A DNA stretch of 64,000 bases from Sepioteuthis lessoniana (lineage: Eukaryota > Mollusca > Cephalopoda > Myopsida > Loliginidae), in assembly GCA_963585895.1 (NCBI GenBank), contig OY757924.1:57308242-57372241 (forward strand), written 5' to 3'. Under the pieces are notes generated by a model, which saw only the letters and a list, made by a program, of their open reading frames with translations, had not been told where the DNA came from and searched no databases. The translations under genes and the position numbers were made by a program. Of this stretch, positions 1-11,830 are shown in pieces; position 1 is the first letter of the stretch, and every line of letters begins with the position of its first letter.

Positions 1-529
1 AAGTAGTTCGTATAAGATAGCAATACTTGATAAAAAGTACTACCAATGTTGAATAACAATACTTGAAACCAATTACATGTGCGCAAACAAATGATTAATA
101 TCTAATAGAATTATTAGTGTTAAATAGCAATTCTTGAAATCATTTAACTGTGTACAAACAAGTGAGCTATTACTAATTTAAAAATAAAGTTACCTACAAA
201 CTATTCGTTTACAAATAATAAACACAGGATTTGGCATTAAATAACCAAGGGTTGGTACGCCATAAAACACAACCAAACCATATTAGATAGTAATACTTGT
301 ATAGAATTACTGATCTTAAATAGCAATACTTGAAACCATTTAACTGTGTGCAAACAAATGAGCTTTAATTCCTTTAAAAGTAAAGTTACCGACAAATTAT
401 TCACTTACAAATCATAAAACAAATGAGCTTTAACTCATTTAAAAGTAAAGTTACCAACAAACTATTCGTTTACAAATCATAAAAACAGTATTGGCATTAA
501 ATAACCTACAAGGGTTGATATGCCATTAG
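1..529 (+). repeat. Repeat D, headless: sub-repeats and two hairpin tails
   Basis: This is a D-family stretch lacking the 5' head. Units with AATACTTGAAACCATTTAACTG and GTGTGCAAACAAATGA recur at about 60-70 bp spacing. A hairpin tail (GGCATTAAATAACC ... GGTT ... GCCATAAAA) occurs near 233-283 and again near 492-528. It is therefore two D 3' halves in tandem, or one D with an internal duplication. The window edge cuts the 5' side. Confidence 0.75.
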
Positions 530-1396
530 ACTAAATAATCGAACCTAAATATTGAAAGAGATTAAGCTCCCTCTAGCTCCGGATAATCCCCAAATTTCTA
601 GCAACGTCTCTCATTTTTATCCAAGGTCAGCAGAAAATGAAAGTATAAAACTCAATGTTTTTAGAAGAAAAGACTGACAGACTTACTTGATAAACATATT
701 GGTCGTTTGAATCCAAATTCGATGTTGGTCGTTGTAAGTCTCTTCTGAATTTTTCCAAGGGTCTGGTAATATTCAGTAAGATGCGTGTGTGCATAGACAT
801 CCCAATACATTACCCTTGTTTTCACTGATCGACCTGGAGGATTATTTCCTCGAGTTATTTTAATAATAGTAATAATGCCTTTTTAGTAAAATCTGAGTAC
901 TACGATAGTACCGACAGGATAGAACAATATCATGTCCACTACGTATCATACGGTCAGCAGATGACCGAACGAACCAGTTCCCCCTCCAGAAAGTGAAATA
1001 CGCATACTGGCAGTGGTAGATATGTAGATAAGTTACCAGGCACGTGGTTTGTGAATGTTAGTTGAATAATGTCGCTTCTCTTGTCTGAATATTAAAGGCT
1101 GCTGCCTGAATGAGAGCTGGTAACAGTAACAACATGATAGGGGGTTACGACTGTTGTTGATGGAAATATTATTGTTAGTTTTTGGGTTTTTTTTGTTTTG
1201 TTTTCTAATAACACTTGTTTTGTCGTTTGTTTTTTTTTTATTGTTGTTACTGGTGACACACCTGAGTTGGCAAGAAGCGAGCTGAAAAAAGATGATGGGC
1301 TAACGGAAAGTGTTACTGGATGCGAACGTCCATGCATGCATGAGTGTGTCTGTTGGCATATGTAGATTAGTGTATGGCAATGCGCGCACACACTCG

Positions 1397-1399
<3 letters not shown>
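530..1399. other. Unassigned, no gene seen
   Basis: Unique-looking sequence with short open frames only, none resembling a known family. Position 1170-1250 is T-rich. I see no convincing splice-bounded exon. Confidence 0.5.

Positions 1400-1433
<34 letters not shown>
1400..1433. repeat. (TA)n microsatellite
   Basis: Uninterrupted TA dinucleotides, 17 units. It follows a short CGCACACACTCGCTCA segment. Confidence 0.95.
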
Positions 1434-1436
<3 letters not shown>

Positions 1437-1954
1437 CGTGTGTAAGAGAAAGGTGGGCAAGGTTTGGAGTGAAGTACGACGCTAAGAGAGAAAAAAAAAG
1501 GACAGTGTAGAAAATCAGATTGACATGTTTCGCTACGAGAATAACGTTATTCGAATGAATTTATTATTATTCCACATAATTGTTACGGGTAGGTTTTGCA
1601 GTATCGCAACTTTCTTCACCAAATCAATACTAAAAATGTGATATAAATTACGCAACGAAAGATGAAAAAAAAAACACTTGAATACGAGCTCACCTGAAGA
1701 TCGACAACATGAAACTGATTCGTGAGTTTTTATCCTGTTTTATCTTGTATATCTTTGTATTTTCCTGTATCCAGCACTGTAAAGTTTTTATGGATTAAAA
1801 ACCCTTTTTAAGGTCAAATTTCATTCATGACTGTATCAGGCGCCTATTCACACATACATGCATACACGCACACTACGTGTGTGTGTGTGTGTGTGTGTTT
1901 GTGAGAGAGGGTATGCGATGAGTCAATTACGTGAAAATATAAAATATTATAGAT
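1434..1954. other. Unassigned, with (TG)n at about 1877-1899
   Basis: No coding signal was recognised. A TG dinucleotide run lies near 1877-1899, and GTGAGAGAGG follows it. Confidence 0.5.
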
Positions 1955-2880
1955 TAGGTTTTTTTCTTGAAGAAATCGCCATTAGCTTCAATCACGGCCT
2001 CCAGACGACTTCAGAATGTTCTGCAAGCATTGTTTAAATCGGTGAATGCTGCCATTGTCTTTGCCTTCAGTTTCTCTTTAGTACTCTCTCGCTCAACTGC
2101 GTCCTACACATGGTCATAAAGGGGATTGCAATCTGGGAAGTTAGGCAATCATGTTAGGAGTGATGTGGTCGTATAATTTTTTTTCACGACTAACACTAGG
2201 TTCGCCTGCTTGTGTGGCTTGGCGCAGTTCTGTTGCCAGACGTAAGGTCTTTCAGTACCCTCCTTCTCGATCCAACACAATATTACCTGATCCAGATACT
2301 TGATGTAGGTCCCTGTGTTGAGTATGAAGTCACGTGGGAAGATGATTTGAGGCATAACGTCACCAGCGTAAGTGTCTACTCCGAACATGTACACTGGATG
2401 TTTGCTCTTCATCACAATCGGTACATCTTGTGGTTGACAGCAAGTTTACCATGTGATCCTGGCAGAAACTTTTCTCATCTGAGAAAAACAAAGAATGTTT
2501 GGTTGGTGAGGATACTTTAATTAGTTAAAGCTTTGCAGCACGGTCTTTGCGTTTGTCCTTCATTGCCAGGATAAAAATTGTCAATTTCTCAACTTGTACG
2601 AGAAATACCGAATGTCTTCATACACGACCTGCTTGATAACTGACACTACCATGTCTCAAAGTGGCTTCTGAGCTGCTGTACCTATGTAATCACCATTGAA
2701 CATATCCAACTCTTTTCGAACCCTCTGCGCTGTCCTTAGATTGAGACCCAAACACGGTGAAATATTTGTATTGGCGCTTCCGACGTGAATGGCAATTATA
2801 AGAGCATGCCGTTTCCTCGCAGTCTACAAATGACTAGTTGTCTGCACAGTAGACAAAACCTGGAATAAAACCACATGCGT
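1955..2880 (-). mobile_element. Decayed DD37D (maT-like) mariner transposase remnant
   Basis: Read on the minus strand, the longest open piece (2149-2415) contains VYMFGVDTYAGDVMPQIIFP, then AYIK-like and RPYVWQQNCAKPH. Beyond a stop the match goes on through PNFPDCNPL and ends in EAVIEANGDFFKK near 1965-2005. Order and wording fit the IS630-Tc1-mariner DDE domain of the DD37D type. The second catalytic Asp (normally QQD) reads Asn here, and stops break the frame, so the element is inactive. Upstream, 2590-2780 (minus) still reads like the N-terminal helix-turn-helix region. I could not define the terminal inverted repeats. Family-level identity is strong; the subfamily is an inference from the motif spacing. 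Confidence 0.8.
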
Positions 2881-2920
2881 GAAAATATTCAGTTTAGAAT
2901 GACAATTTACCCATCGCACC

Positions 2921-2944
2921 CTCTCTCTCTCTCTCTCTTATTTT

Positions 2945-3014
<70 letters not shown>
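2921..3014. repeat. Compound (CT)n-(TA)n microsatellite
   Basis: A CT run (about 2923-2938) leads through TTATTT into a nearly pure TA tract to 3014, followed by GTTAGAGAGAG. Spurious open frames of Ile-Tyr repeats arise from it. Confidence 0.95.
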
Positions 3015-3017
<3 letters not shown>

Positions 3018-3135
3018 AGAGAGAGAATCACACTGAATGCATTCGAGAGGACCAGCCAGAATTGATAGACGACGGCGAGTCAGGAGAATCCGTGCTATCA
3101 GCACAACTTATATACGGAGTCTTTGTTTAAATAAA
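3018..3135 (+). mobile_element. Short LINE 3'-end fragment (possible)
   Basis: The stretch around 3066-3110 reads RRRVRRIRAIST, like the last residues of the reverse-transcriptase LINE at 56.8-58.3 kb (there a WRERVREIRA-type end). It is short and directly follows the microsatellite. Similarity is weak, so treat it as tentative. Confidence 0.35.
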
Positions 3136-3636
3136 GACGAAATATCATTTTTTAATACATTGTCAGTTTATCCTCTTTCCACTTATTTTTTTCTCACGTA
3201 ACTATAAACTAAAAGCGCCTTATTAGTAAAATATTTACTGTGCTCAATATACAAAGTGTGTGTATGAGAGAGAGGAAAATGTAATGCGGACTTAATCAGT
3301 CTTGAGATTTCACTGTGCCTTACATTTTACTTATATATGGTTGTACAGAGAACTTTTTTTCCCCGGGTGATTGACAGGTTATGGATGCAATTCCCTTTTC
3401 CCAATGATTATGTACTTGATAATCTTTGACGGTAGTTGCTTCGTAGATAACATTTCCCAACAATTTCTATTCGGGGATTGCAGCTTCAATCTGCAGGAAG
3501 GGATTTTTGTATGTTTCGCTTTGGTAATTCCTTATTTTTTTAAAGTTTTAGAATACCGCAATGATATTGTTACGAATTCTTCTTTTTCTCACATTGGCCT
3601 GAACTGCTGTGTTGGAAGTGGAGAAGTACTTTGAAC
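3136..3636. other. Unassigned; 87-residue open frame at 3371-3634
   Basis: The frame encodes a hydrophobic, Cys-containing peptide with no recognised motif. It is not splice-bounded and lacks an obvious start context. Probably a chance open frame. Confidence 0.4.
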
Positions 3637-3897
3637 GATATAATTGGCCTAATGAGTAGAGTGTTCGCCAATGGTCCGGGAGACCAGGGAGCAATCCCAG
3701 GTCGAGTCATACAAAAGACTCAAAAATGGTACTTGATGCTGTCTTGCTTAACACTCAGCATTATAAGGTGAGGATCAAGGGAAAAGCGGAGCAATCCAGG
3801 GAATGGAGTAGCGCCCTCCCCTACACCGCGGTGTTGTAGCTATTGAAAAGGGAGCCTTCGGGTCACCCTCAACGATGGTCGCCAACTTTATTTTACT
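3637..3897 (+). mobile_element. SINE A, near full length
   Basis: The tRNA-like head has an A-box-like TAATGAGTAGAGTG and a B-box-like segment GGTCGAGTCAT. The body is GGTACTTGATGCTGTCTTGC ... GAGCAATCCAGGGAATGGAG, and the end is GTCGCCAACTTTA. Seven other copies lie in this window, so the boundaries follow from cross-comparison. No clear target duplication seen. Confidence 0.85.
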
Positions 3898-4401
3898 TAC
3901 TTGTTAGTAGAGTATCCAAGTAATGTTATTTTCTCGTCCATAAGTCAAATCTATATTTGGCTGAATATGGTTTAATCTCTTCGTAATTTTTGTTATGTCA
4001 TTATTCCGTGGATATAAGATTAATGTTATCTGTACAATGAAATGGTTAGAATCTTTGAGTATTATAAACTTAATGGGGACCAAGTTCTTAAAATTCAAGG
4101 GAAAGATATGCAAGGATCCTATAGTCGCCAACTTTACTTTATATATGCAGGGGTAAATCTTTCCTATTTCCCAACGCAGACCACTCAAATTTCGGATACT
4201 TAAAATGGCCCACTTCTTATCTGCCAAACCACAGAACAACAAATGCCAGTTTATTATAGACATTTAAAAAATCATCTAAAAAGGAAAAAAATATACTAGA
4301 ATCGGATTGTTATCACGTTTTCAAACTTATGACCGTACTTCCAATTTATCACCACACACTCGACGTATGCCTACTCGTACCAACACAACTATATATAGGC
4401 C

Positions 4402-4402
<1 letters not shown>
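3898..4402. other. Unassigned; 119-residue open frame (minus) at 3904-4263
   Basis: The minus frame is long for AT-rich DNA but has no recognised domain, signal peptide or splice context. I do not call a gene. Confidence 0.4.

Positions 4403-4454
<52 letters not shown>
4403..4454. repeat. (TA)n microsatellite
   Basis: About 26 TA units, followed by CACACCTGATC. A phrase like CACCCAAGGTCCATGG recurs about 110 bp downstream (4480 and 4595), suggesting a small local duplication. Confidence 0.95.
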
Positions 4455-4459
<5 letters not shown>

Positions 4460-4627
4460 CTGATCATATGAACAAACACACCCAAGGTCCATGGTGTTAC
4501 ACACCTCTGCATAGATACTCAGGCCCCTCAACGGACACGTATGTAAACCTATGGCCAACTCGCAACTATATCCCTATATTTTGCCCCAACACACTCAAGG
4601 TCCATAGTATCATATTCAACTGACATC

Positions 4628-4806
4628 TTTGAGTTCAAAATCCAATAGCACTGTTGCGTTCGTTTTCGGACTCATACCCTTAGAAAAGGTATGAATACTC
4701 TTGCAACCCTCAACTATGGGTTAAATAGTACCACGAGTGTTTTTCTACAAGGAGGGCTTTGGCATTGAATAACCCACGAAGGTTGATATGCTGTTGAAAA
4801 AAAACA
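4628..4806 (+). mobile_element. SINE B, 5' truncated or decayed head
   Basis: It starts at the B-box (GAGTTCAAAATCCAAT) and runs through TATGGGTTAAATAGTACCAC to the hairpin tail GGCATTGAATAACCCACGAA ... TGATATGC. The A-box half is not recognisable. Confidence 0.75.
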
Positions 4807-5794
4807 TGATGGAAAGACATCGGAGAGAAAGTTTCGGGCAGTTTTTGTATAAAAATTGAATAAAATATCTAGTCAGAGGACAAAAAAATCAATAGAAATA
4901 ACTATTTAAAAGGACCTTGTCTCTGGGTTTTTTACAAAAAGTGCTTTGGTACTTTCCTATTAGCAAGAGACTTTTTTTTTCTTTTAAAGGATTAGATTAG
5001 TAATTCCCAACGTGGAACGCGGTAATATTTTTGTGGGACATGCAATATTTTGGTGGGGCTAGTTTAGAGACCAAGTTAATGAATATGTAAGAATTAGATA
5101 TTACGAGAGTCATTAGAATTATGGGGCATGGCTCAAAATCGGTTGGGAACCGCTGGATTAGATTAAGAAAAACCTAACCTTAAAAATAAACTTAGTTACA
5201 GTCTCCCTTTTAGTCGAAAACTTGGCTCTTCAAGGGACGCAAAAGTCACTCTTAAAAAAACTGGGTAACTTTTTTAAATAAATGAAAAGTAAAATTCTTT
5301 TAAATTTATTTTGCTTTTTTGGAAATTACTTAAAACTTATGGGAACATGCGTAGTGATAGAAAACTCTAAAATAATTATGAATTATTTCTTAACTATAAA
5401 TGAATATAAGAAAGCAAAATAAGAAATTAGTTTTCAGTCACCTTGTAAATATAGACAGATTGATAAATAGCAACTGACTCTCAATATTGGTTTGAAAACT
5501 TTGGGAGAGCGTGATATTTATCTAATAGAAAGAAAAGAGCTTAACACTAACTTATCTAAATTTCCGATATTTAACACGAGTGAAGGTTTACCAACAAATT
5601 ACTTGGTCCCATATCTTATTTATACACTTAATCAAATCTGCCCCATCAGAAAACTGGAAGAGAAGATAGTGAGGCAAACCGACAAGTCCTTTAACTACAC
5701 ATAAACCCAAGAGTCAATGGATTAAATATTATAATCTTTGACCTTTTTAATCCAGATTCAAATTTGGGGTTTTATATCGCACAAAACAAGTAAA

Positions 5795-5796
<2 letters not shown>
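4807..5796. other. Unassigned AT-rich DNA
   Basis: No recognised gene. The open frame at 5492-5704 (70 codons) has no known motif. The segments near 5260-5460 and 5938-6060 share phrases (AAAAAGTAAC, TTAGTTTGCAATCACC or TTAGTTTTCAGTCACC) and may be two copies of one decayed repeat. Confidence 0.4.

Positions 5797-5828
<32 letters not shown>
5797..5828. repeat. (CA)n microsatellite
   Basis: Pure CA run of about 16 units directly abutting a mariner-tail fragment. Confidence 0.95.
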
Positions 5829-5830
<2 letters not shown>

Positions 5831-5895
5831 TCAATTAAAAAGTTCATAAACTGACCAAGATACTCTCATGGAATGTGACCAAATGAGGTTTAACC
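5829..5895 (-). mobile_element. 3' terminal fragment of a mariner-derived MITE
   Basis: Read on the minus strand it matches the end of the copies at 20.1 and 52.9 kb: a TATTCTGTGAGAATATATTGG-like stretch, then GTCAGTTTATGAACTTTTTA. Only the terminal ~65 bp survives. Confidence 0.5.
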
Positions 5896-6487
5896 CTAAC
5901 CCATCTAATTTACCCGATCAATACATTCTACAGGCTGATTAAAAAGTAACTCCCTATTTTAAGTCTTGTTATTTATTTCTTAACAATTTTTACAAGAAAT
6001 GAATGTGAAAAAAAATATGAGAACTTAGTTTGCAATCACCTTAATAGTTCTACATTTTCTTTTTTAAGTAGAGGAATAAATCATTGTTCTTGGTTTTGTT
6101 TTTAAAAAAAATTAGATGGTAACTTTTGCACCACCCTATATAAAATATCACTTACAATATCATAGTTACAAAAATTTCAGGTCAAGATGAATAGCTTTTT
6201 GCATATTTTCTTCAGTATTTTATAGTTTTACGTCAAAATTTCTTGTCTTGTGCGTTCAGAACTACCTACGTGCTACCCAAAAGTTCTTGAATTTGACGAT
6301 GAAAAGAACTATTTATCCTCAGTTTTCAACATCTTATTTTGAAGCGTTTCCCTTAGGCAGATATATAGCAATCTTACTAGGAACACTTCTGTGTTGCAGC
6401 GTTCACTTTGAGTACATTGATCAAATTTTCTTTTTGTTAACAGCTGTGTATGCTGGCGTGGTGGTAGTAGTAGTTACTTACTAAGGT
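5896..6487. other. Unassigned; 78-codon hydrophobic open frame at 6248-6484
   Basis: The frame begins at a GTG, not an ATG, and includes two hydrophobic stretches. No family recognised and no splice sites confirmed. Confidence 0.35.
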
Positions 6488-6570
6488 TAGAAATATGGAA
6501 CACCCAGCGGGAATCGTACCCACTAACTGGTCTTGTAATTTAACTTACTAACCATTACACCACGTAAGAT
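6488..6570 (-). mobile_element. SINE E, head fragment
   Basis: On the minus strand it reads GTGGTGTAATGGTTAGTAAG and then a GTGGGTACGATTCCCGCTGG B-box-like segment, matching the E head. The 3' half is absent. Confidence 0.65.
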
Positions 6571-6799
6571 GCTTTTGTTAGCGTGGCAATACTTATAAAG
6601 GCGTCTCTTGACGTGAGCGCTCGGTTTGTCCTCTTACGCAAACGAGGAATGAATGCGTGTGTTACTTTTGATTAAACGAGTGCTGAAGCATCCGCGTGAA
6701 AGAACAAAAAGAAACTGTGCGTGTGTGTGACGAGAAACGGTAATTTTCTATGAATGAATTAAAAGTGGAACCAAAATTTCTGACAAAGAAATCTCTCTC

Positions 6800-6803
<4 letters not shown>

Positions 6804-6860
<57 letters not shown>
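6804..6860. repeat. (TA)n microsatellite
   Basis: About 28 TA units, preceded by AATCTCTCTCTTTCA. Confidence 0.95.
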
Positions 6861-6863
<3 letters not shown>

Positions 6864-8514
6864 CTCCTCACACTGATATTATTACTTTGGACAGATTATT
6901 TTTTTAGTAATTACTCCTTGGACCTTCCTTTTCTTTCATCGATTTATCTGCTTTCCTTCTACCTTATTCAGCATCTTTCCCCTATCAATCGTGTGTGTGT
7001 GTACGTACATACATATATCTATCTACAGTATCACCCATAAATAAATACATCCTACAAATATTTAATTGGGGAACAAATGAAGCTTTTAGTAAACGGTGCA
7101 GCTTTGGCTTATTTACCAAACCATTTCTCGTTCCCCAAGGATACCTGCATTGGAAAAATTAGGTCTAATAAAATGTCCAGCTTCGAGTTACTGCACTTTT
7201 AACCTGTACTAAAATAAGTTATCAAAGATATTGCAAAACTTTTGACTCCCCCTAGTAAACTTGGCGGAGAGAGACACTACAATCATGACGCTCAAGGACT
7301 AAAACAGAAAGGGCACTCTGAGATTTACTGGCGGAAAGAAAACAATTTTCCCACGACAATCGAGTGAATTAAATATTTTATTCATTTTCAGAATATAATG
7401 CACTCCAGTTGGATTACAAGAACTGGAAATATTGGCAAAAATTCGAGAAATTTATTTTAGATAATTCGGTTCTTAGAGATTATAAATCCAGAGATTGACA
7501 TTTTTTTTTCTTGTTTTGACTTCGGTTGTTTCTTAGTTTTTTACGCTTAAGAAAAATACATTTTCGTTTTATTTCAAGAGAAAAAATTTAAAATATCCAG
7601 TTACCAAGGGAAAAAATAAATGGAATCTCTTAGGTCAAGAAAGAAAGCGCAAAATGGAAAGAGTTGATAGTCTTCATTTTTCTCTGGATTCTTGTTGAGT
7701 TTCATTCTGAAAAAAAATTATAATCATTAATATTATTTTATATATTTTACATATTCACATACCTGGTAATTACTGTAAGAATGTTTTAACCGGACGTTTT
7801 CTCTAATTTCTTCCAGCATCTTTCTCAGTATCGGTATTTATTCACAACTCTCGGTGCTGGAATATGGCACAAGGTCAGTTTAATGAAGTTATTTCACATG
7901 AAGCCAGCTTCTCGCGAAGCAGTACCGAAAATGGCTCTTCTCCAGCTTTATTTTTCTAATAGATACAAATGAATAATTATCTACCTTACAGAATGGCCAT
8001 ATCCGGTAGAGTGCCACATGACTGTCAGAAACCCATTCCAACTTCTTTTTGCTTCACTGCTTTGAGGGGACGATAAAGCCACATGTCAACATTACCTCCA
8101 GTTATCAAGTAAGCCTTTTTTCAATTTTGTACCCCTTCTACATACTGCTTGTTGGGAACTCTACTAAATATCTTCTCGGCCACCAAGCATTTCCAATACT
8201 CTTTTGGTATCCTGGGGCAATCAATCTAGCTTTACTCTTTGAGCTGAAGGGACAGATGCTGCTCAGAAGAAAGTTTCCCCTCAAAAGTTGAACTGTTTTA
8301 TATCAATACCTCACTCAGCACGATTATCAGTTATTCCTTTATTTATAATCTTATTTATCTATTATAAGTAGCAGTGTGAATACTCGTATTGTAATTTACA
8401 AAGTTTTGCTGAGTTTGTTACGTAGGCCTCATCGCTTACGATATCTACTAAGTGATCAACTGTTATCGTTGTTTTTAATATCATTATTTGAATATTACTA
8501 ATATCATTATTCAA
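6861..8514. other. Unassigned, no supported gene
   Basis: No recognised coding sequence. The minus strand around 8030-8290 carries a mildly protein-like stretch (NVDMWLYRPLKAV) that could be decayed transposase, but I cannot assign it. The rest is AT-rich. Confidence 0.4.
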
Positions 8515-8992
8515 TATTTTGCTTGGTTTGGTATTATGGCATATCAACCATTGTTGGTTATTTAAAGCTAAATTTACAAATCTAATATGATTTATAAACA
8601 CTTTTTTTTTTAATACAGACGGTTAGATAATTAATTGTATTTCTAACAATTCAATTTAGCATATCAGCAGTACTTGGAACCATTTGACTTTATGTATCAC
8701 TAACAATTCAACATCAGTCATGTTTACACACTGGTAAATGTTAAAATAATTCCATTTCAAACGGTTCAATTTGACCCCATAGATAAGACATTATCAGATG
8801 CTATCACTCCGAGGCTGAGTGGACTTGGAAGTGATTGCAATGAAAAGATACTCCGCATTCCCCAAAGCTCTAACATTACAGGAGCCTGACCATCACTGTT
8901 TAACGTCATATCCAAAACGCTAGTCGGGGTGGAGTCTTACCCCTCTGCCGAGAAACAGTCGGTGTGTTCTACAGCCTGGCCCGACTGGACTG
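8515..8992 (-). repeat. Repeat D, near complete
   Basis: On the minus strand it starts CCAGTCGGGCCAGGCTGTAG, continues through the head (about 190 bp) and a shortened sub-repeat region, and ends in TTTAAATAACCAACAATGG ... ATATGCCATAATACC. It is one of the best copies for setting family length (about 475 bp). Confidence 0.8.
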
Positions 8993-9032
8993 ATTATACT
9001 TTGAGTTTTGTGTGTATTTTATATGATGTGTT

Positions 9033-9056
9033 ATATATATATATATATATATATAT
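9033..9056. repeat. (TA)n microsatellite
   Basis: Twelve TA units at the junction between repeat D and the LINE 5' half. Confidence 0.9.
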
Positions 9057-11145
9057 GGGTTTTTCACCGAATTCCGTGTGATAACCTTTTCCATTCTCCA
9101 GGCCTTTGCTCACTGTCGGCTGGGGCTGTAGAATACGCTGACTGCACCTCTGAAGAGGGGAAACCCTCGCCCCAATGAGGCTACCTATTGGCCGTTGGTG
9201 TTGACCCGTAATGCTTGAGGACGGAATCCTGGTGGCTGAGCGGTCCTTGACACCGCAACCAAAGAGGTCACGTGACTTGCAACACTCCACTTTGGCCCTT
9301 ACTAGGCAAGACGGGCGGTCAGAGAGGCCCGATCCAATCAATCGGCTGGTCATGTCAGCCCTCCTCCAGATTTTTGCGAAAGTCTGAATTAGAGGACGAT
9401 TGCTGTAGAGTCAATCATGCTGAGAGACCTATACTCCTTCCTGTCCCTGGGTGGGGAATTATCTTGAATGAAAACCCAGGGACAAAACTAAACTATCAGC
9501 GTGAGTATGTTGACTATTTAGCATTGATGTTACTGGGCGAATGGGTTTCCCTCTAGGCACATCCCCATGTTGGGCTCCGTGGTGGGTGCGGAGCATAGTC
9601 AATGAAACTCGAACTTTCTTTTATGGCTCATGAAAATATAACCCAAGCAAAAACCAAAAAAATAAAGACCCCTCTCAGAATCCTATTCAGAAAGTGAACA
9701 CAAAACTAATGAAAAATGCTATCAATTCATTGTACTTGAATCAATAGAAGAAACCCCAATCACCAAACTATCCCCATTCCTGATTCAAAAAAAAAAAAAA
9801 ACAATAGAAACACACTGCAAACCAATCAATATAAAAAAAAAACTATGAACGGCACTATACAAACAACAAATCAAAAACAATCAGAAAAGATACTAAAATG
9901 AAAACAATTTGGAAAACTAAAAATAAAACCTTGCATTGGGTTCCCTTGAAGAAATAAGACTACATCTTAAGCCACAAGGCGTAACAGATGTGAGGAGAAT
10001 CTCCATACGCAAAGAAACAAGAATCATAGAAACACACGTACATACCAACAAACCCTCAACTAGTCTTAGAATAGGTTACATAAATGAAAAAAAATAGAGG
10101 GTTTGGTATGTAAGTTTCTAAGATGCTGAAAATTCCAAAAATATAGATATGTGCTTGACCACCAATATGTGCTAAATGTGGAAAATCAAATCACATAATT
10201 AGAATGTCAAAATCCTTTTAACTGTATCAACTGCACAGGAGAACACCCTACGTACTCACAGGAATATGGAAAAAAGAATTACAGAAATAAAATACACAAG
10301 AAACTTCTCCTTCCCTGAAGCCAGAAAAATAGCAGAGCAAACAAAAAAAAGAACCCACTTATGCGTATCTAACAAAGGAAACAAAGAAAGTGAAGATGCA
10401 AAACAAGAACTGAACATAGTGATTAATGACGTAAATCTTATAGAAATACTAAAAACGATCACAAGAGACAATCAATGAACACATTTCAACTGTTCCAGAC
10501 GAACATGAGACACACCAAAATCAGGAAAAATCCCCTAAGCAAAGAAAAAAATCCAAACTAAACAAAAAACACAAATCAACCAATCCCCTTATCCATCAGA
10601 TTCAGAAGATTCTGATGAAACAACCACCCTCATCAAAACAGACACCATGAAACTCCAAAAGAGACTTTTAAAAAATAAACACCAAAGACAACCCAACAGA
10701 AAAGGAAACAAATCTAACAAAAAAAGTGAACCCCAAGCTACAAAAAGTAGGCATAGATTAACTTCAAGAACAAAGGGAAAAAAACTTTTTTTTAAAATTA
10801 CCCCCCCATAGAAACTAAAAACAAATTTCAAATTGAAATGGACTCAACGCCCACAATCAAAAAGCAGGGCAACTTATACAGAAAGCACAGGCTCCCATTG
10901 GCCAAGCTGAAAGAGTACATACGAACACCAAAGTGATCTGTGAAATACCAGGAGGCACATTTAAACTGTCCCCAGCCAAATTCGATGCAGTCCCTTCACC
11001 ATCAAGAACAAAGTCACCTATGGGAAGGAATAAACACTTCAATGCTCAGGGATCTACAAAATCTCTAAAAAGATCCTGTAGTATAGAAAGCATGGATTGT
11101 GACACAGCTCACATAGTTGTCAGCCTCGATCTGGAAGGTTTAACA
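9057..11145 (+). mobile_element. LINE 5' half: leader and decayed ORF1 (gag-like)
   Basis: A relatively GC-rich leader (9060-9600) precedes a decayed ORF1-like protein. Around 10150-10260 the plus frames read CAKCGKSNH and NCINCTGEHPTYSQEY, which are CCHC-type knuckle remnants. The open piece 10266-10478 reads ITEIKYTRNFSFPEARKIAE, a signature of gag-like ORF1 proteins of Jockey-like or related non-LTR elements. 10933-11163 keeps a basic, Ser-rich C-terminal segment (SKSLKRSCSIESMDCDTAH-like). Many stops interrupt the frame. No endonuclease or reverse transcriptase follows; the sequence passes straight into repeat D. Clade is uncertain. Confidence 0.7.
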
Positions 11146-11830
11146 AATAACTACAATACTTGAAACCATTTAGCTGTGCGCAAACAAATGAGCTTGGTCC
11201 CTTTTTGAATGTTACTTATAAACCACCAACTTAAAAAGTAAAAACGGAATTACTGACGAACTAATTTCTTGCATATCATTATAGTCAAGGAGAAGGAAAA
11301 CTCTGAATTCAAACCTGTTAAACTCCGCCTAAAAATTGACCTTGTGTCATATCCTGCCCGAGCGGAGGGGTTGGTAAATATGAATTTCTTACATATCATG
11401 TATATCTATTTAAATGTGTGCAAACAAATGACTGATGTTAAATTGTTGCTGGTATATAGCAGTGTTCAAAACCGTTTGACTGTGCAAACGGATAATTAAG
11501 TGAATAGAATGATTTGTATTGGATGGAGATACTTGAAATCATTTAGCTGTGAAGAAAAATAAGCTCAAACTTGTTGAAAAATGTTTACAAGTCATATGTA
11601 TTCGCTTACAAATCATATGTATAACTATTTAACAATGGGCAAACAAATTGCTGATGTTAGGTTGAATTGTTGGTGCTGTGTAGCAGTGCTTGGAGCCATT
11701 TGATTGTGGGCTCTAGCTCGTTTGGAATATTATCCAAGTATTCGTTTGGAAATCAGAGGTTCAATACGTGTATAAACGAAGTTTGGCATTAAGCGGCCCG
11801 CAGGGGTTCTTGTGCCATAAAGCCAACCAA
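11146..11830 (+). repeat. Repeat D without head, split by a SINE C insertion
   Basis: Sub-repeats (ACTACAATACTTGAAACCAT and following) end in the hairpin tail TTTGGCATTAAGCGGCCCGC ... TGCCATAAAGCC. A 5'-truncated SINE C sits at 11280-11392, flanked by a 17 bp duplication (11263-11279 and 11393-11409, one mismatch). Confidence 0.8.
11280..11392 (+). mobile_element. SINE C, 5' truncated, nested in D
   Basis: It retains only the 3' ~113 bp: AGTCAAGGAGAAGGAAAACT through TGTCATATCCTGCCCGAGCG to GGTTGGTAAATA. The target duplication is AATTTCTT(G/A)CATATCAT. 5' truncation with a duplication fits LINE-driven retroposition. Confidence 0.9.

Noticed and set aside
2907-3104. 65-codon minus open frame
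   Set aside because: Most of it is an Ile-Tyr run translated from the (TA)n microsatellite. The same applies to frames over 4.4, 6.8, 39.7, 56.0, 56.6 and 56.8 kb.
3904-4263. 119-codon minus frame as a gene
   Set aside because: No signal, domain or splice sites, and composition like the surrounding AT-rich DNA.
9272-9556. 94-codon plus frame in the LINE leader
   Set aside because: It lies in a conserved-looking 5' leader ahead of the ORF1 remnant and overlaps a minus frame; no motif.
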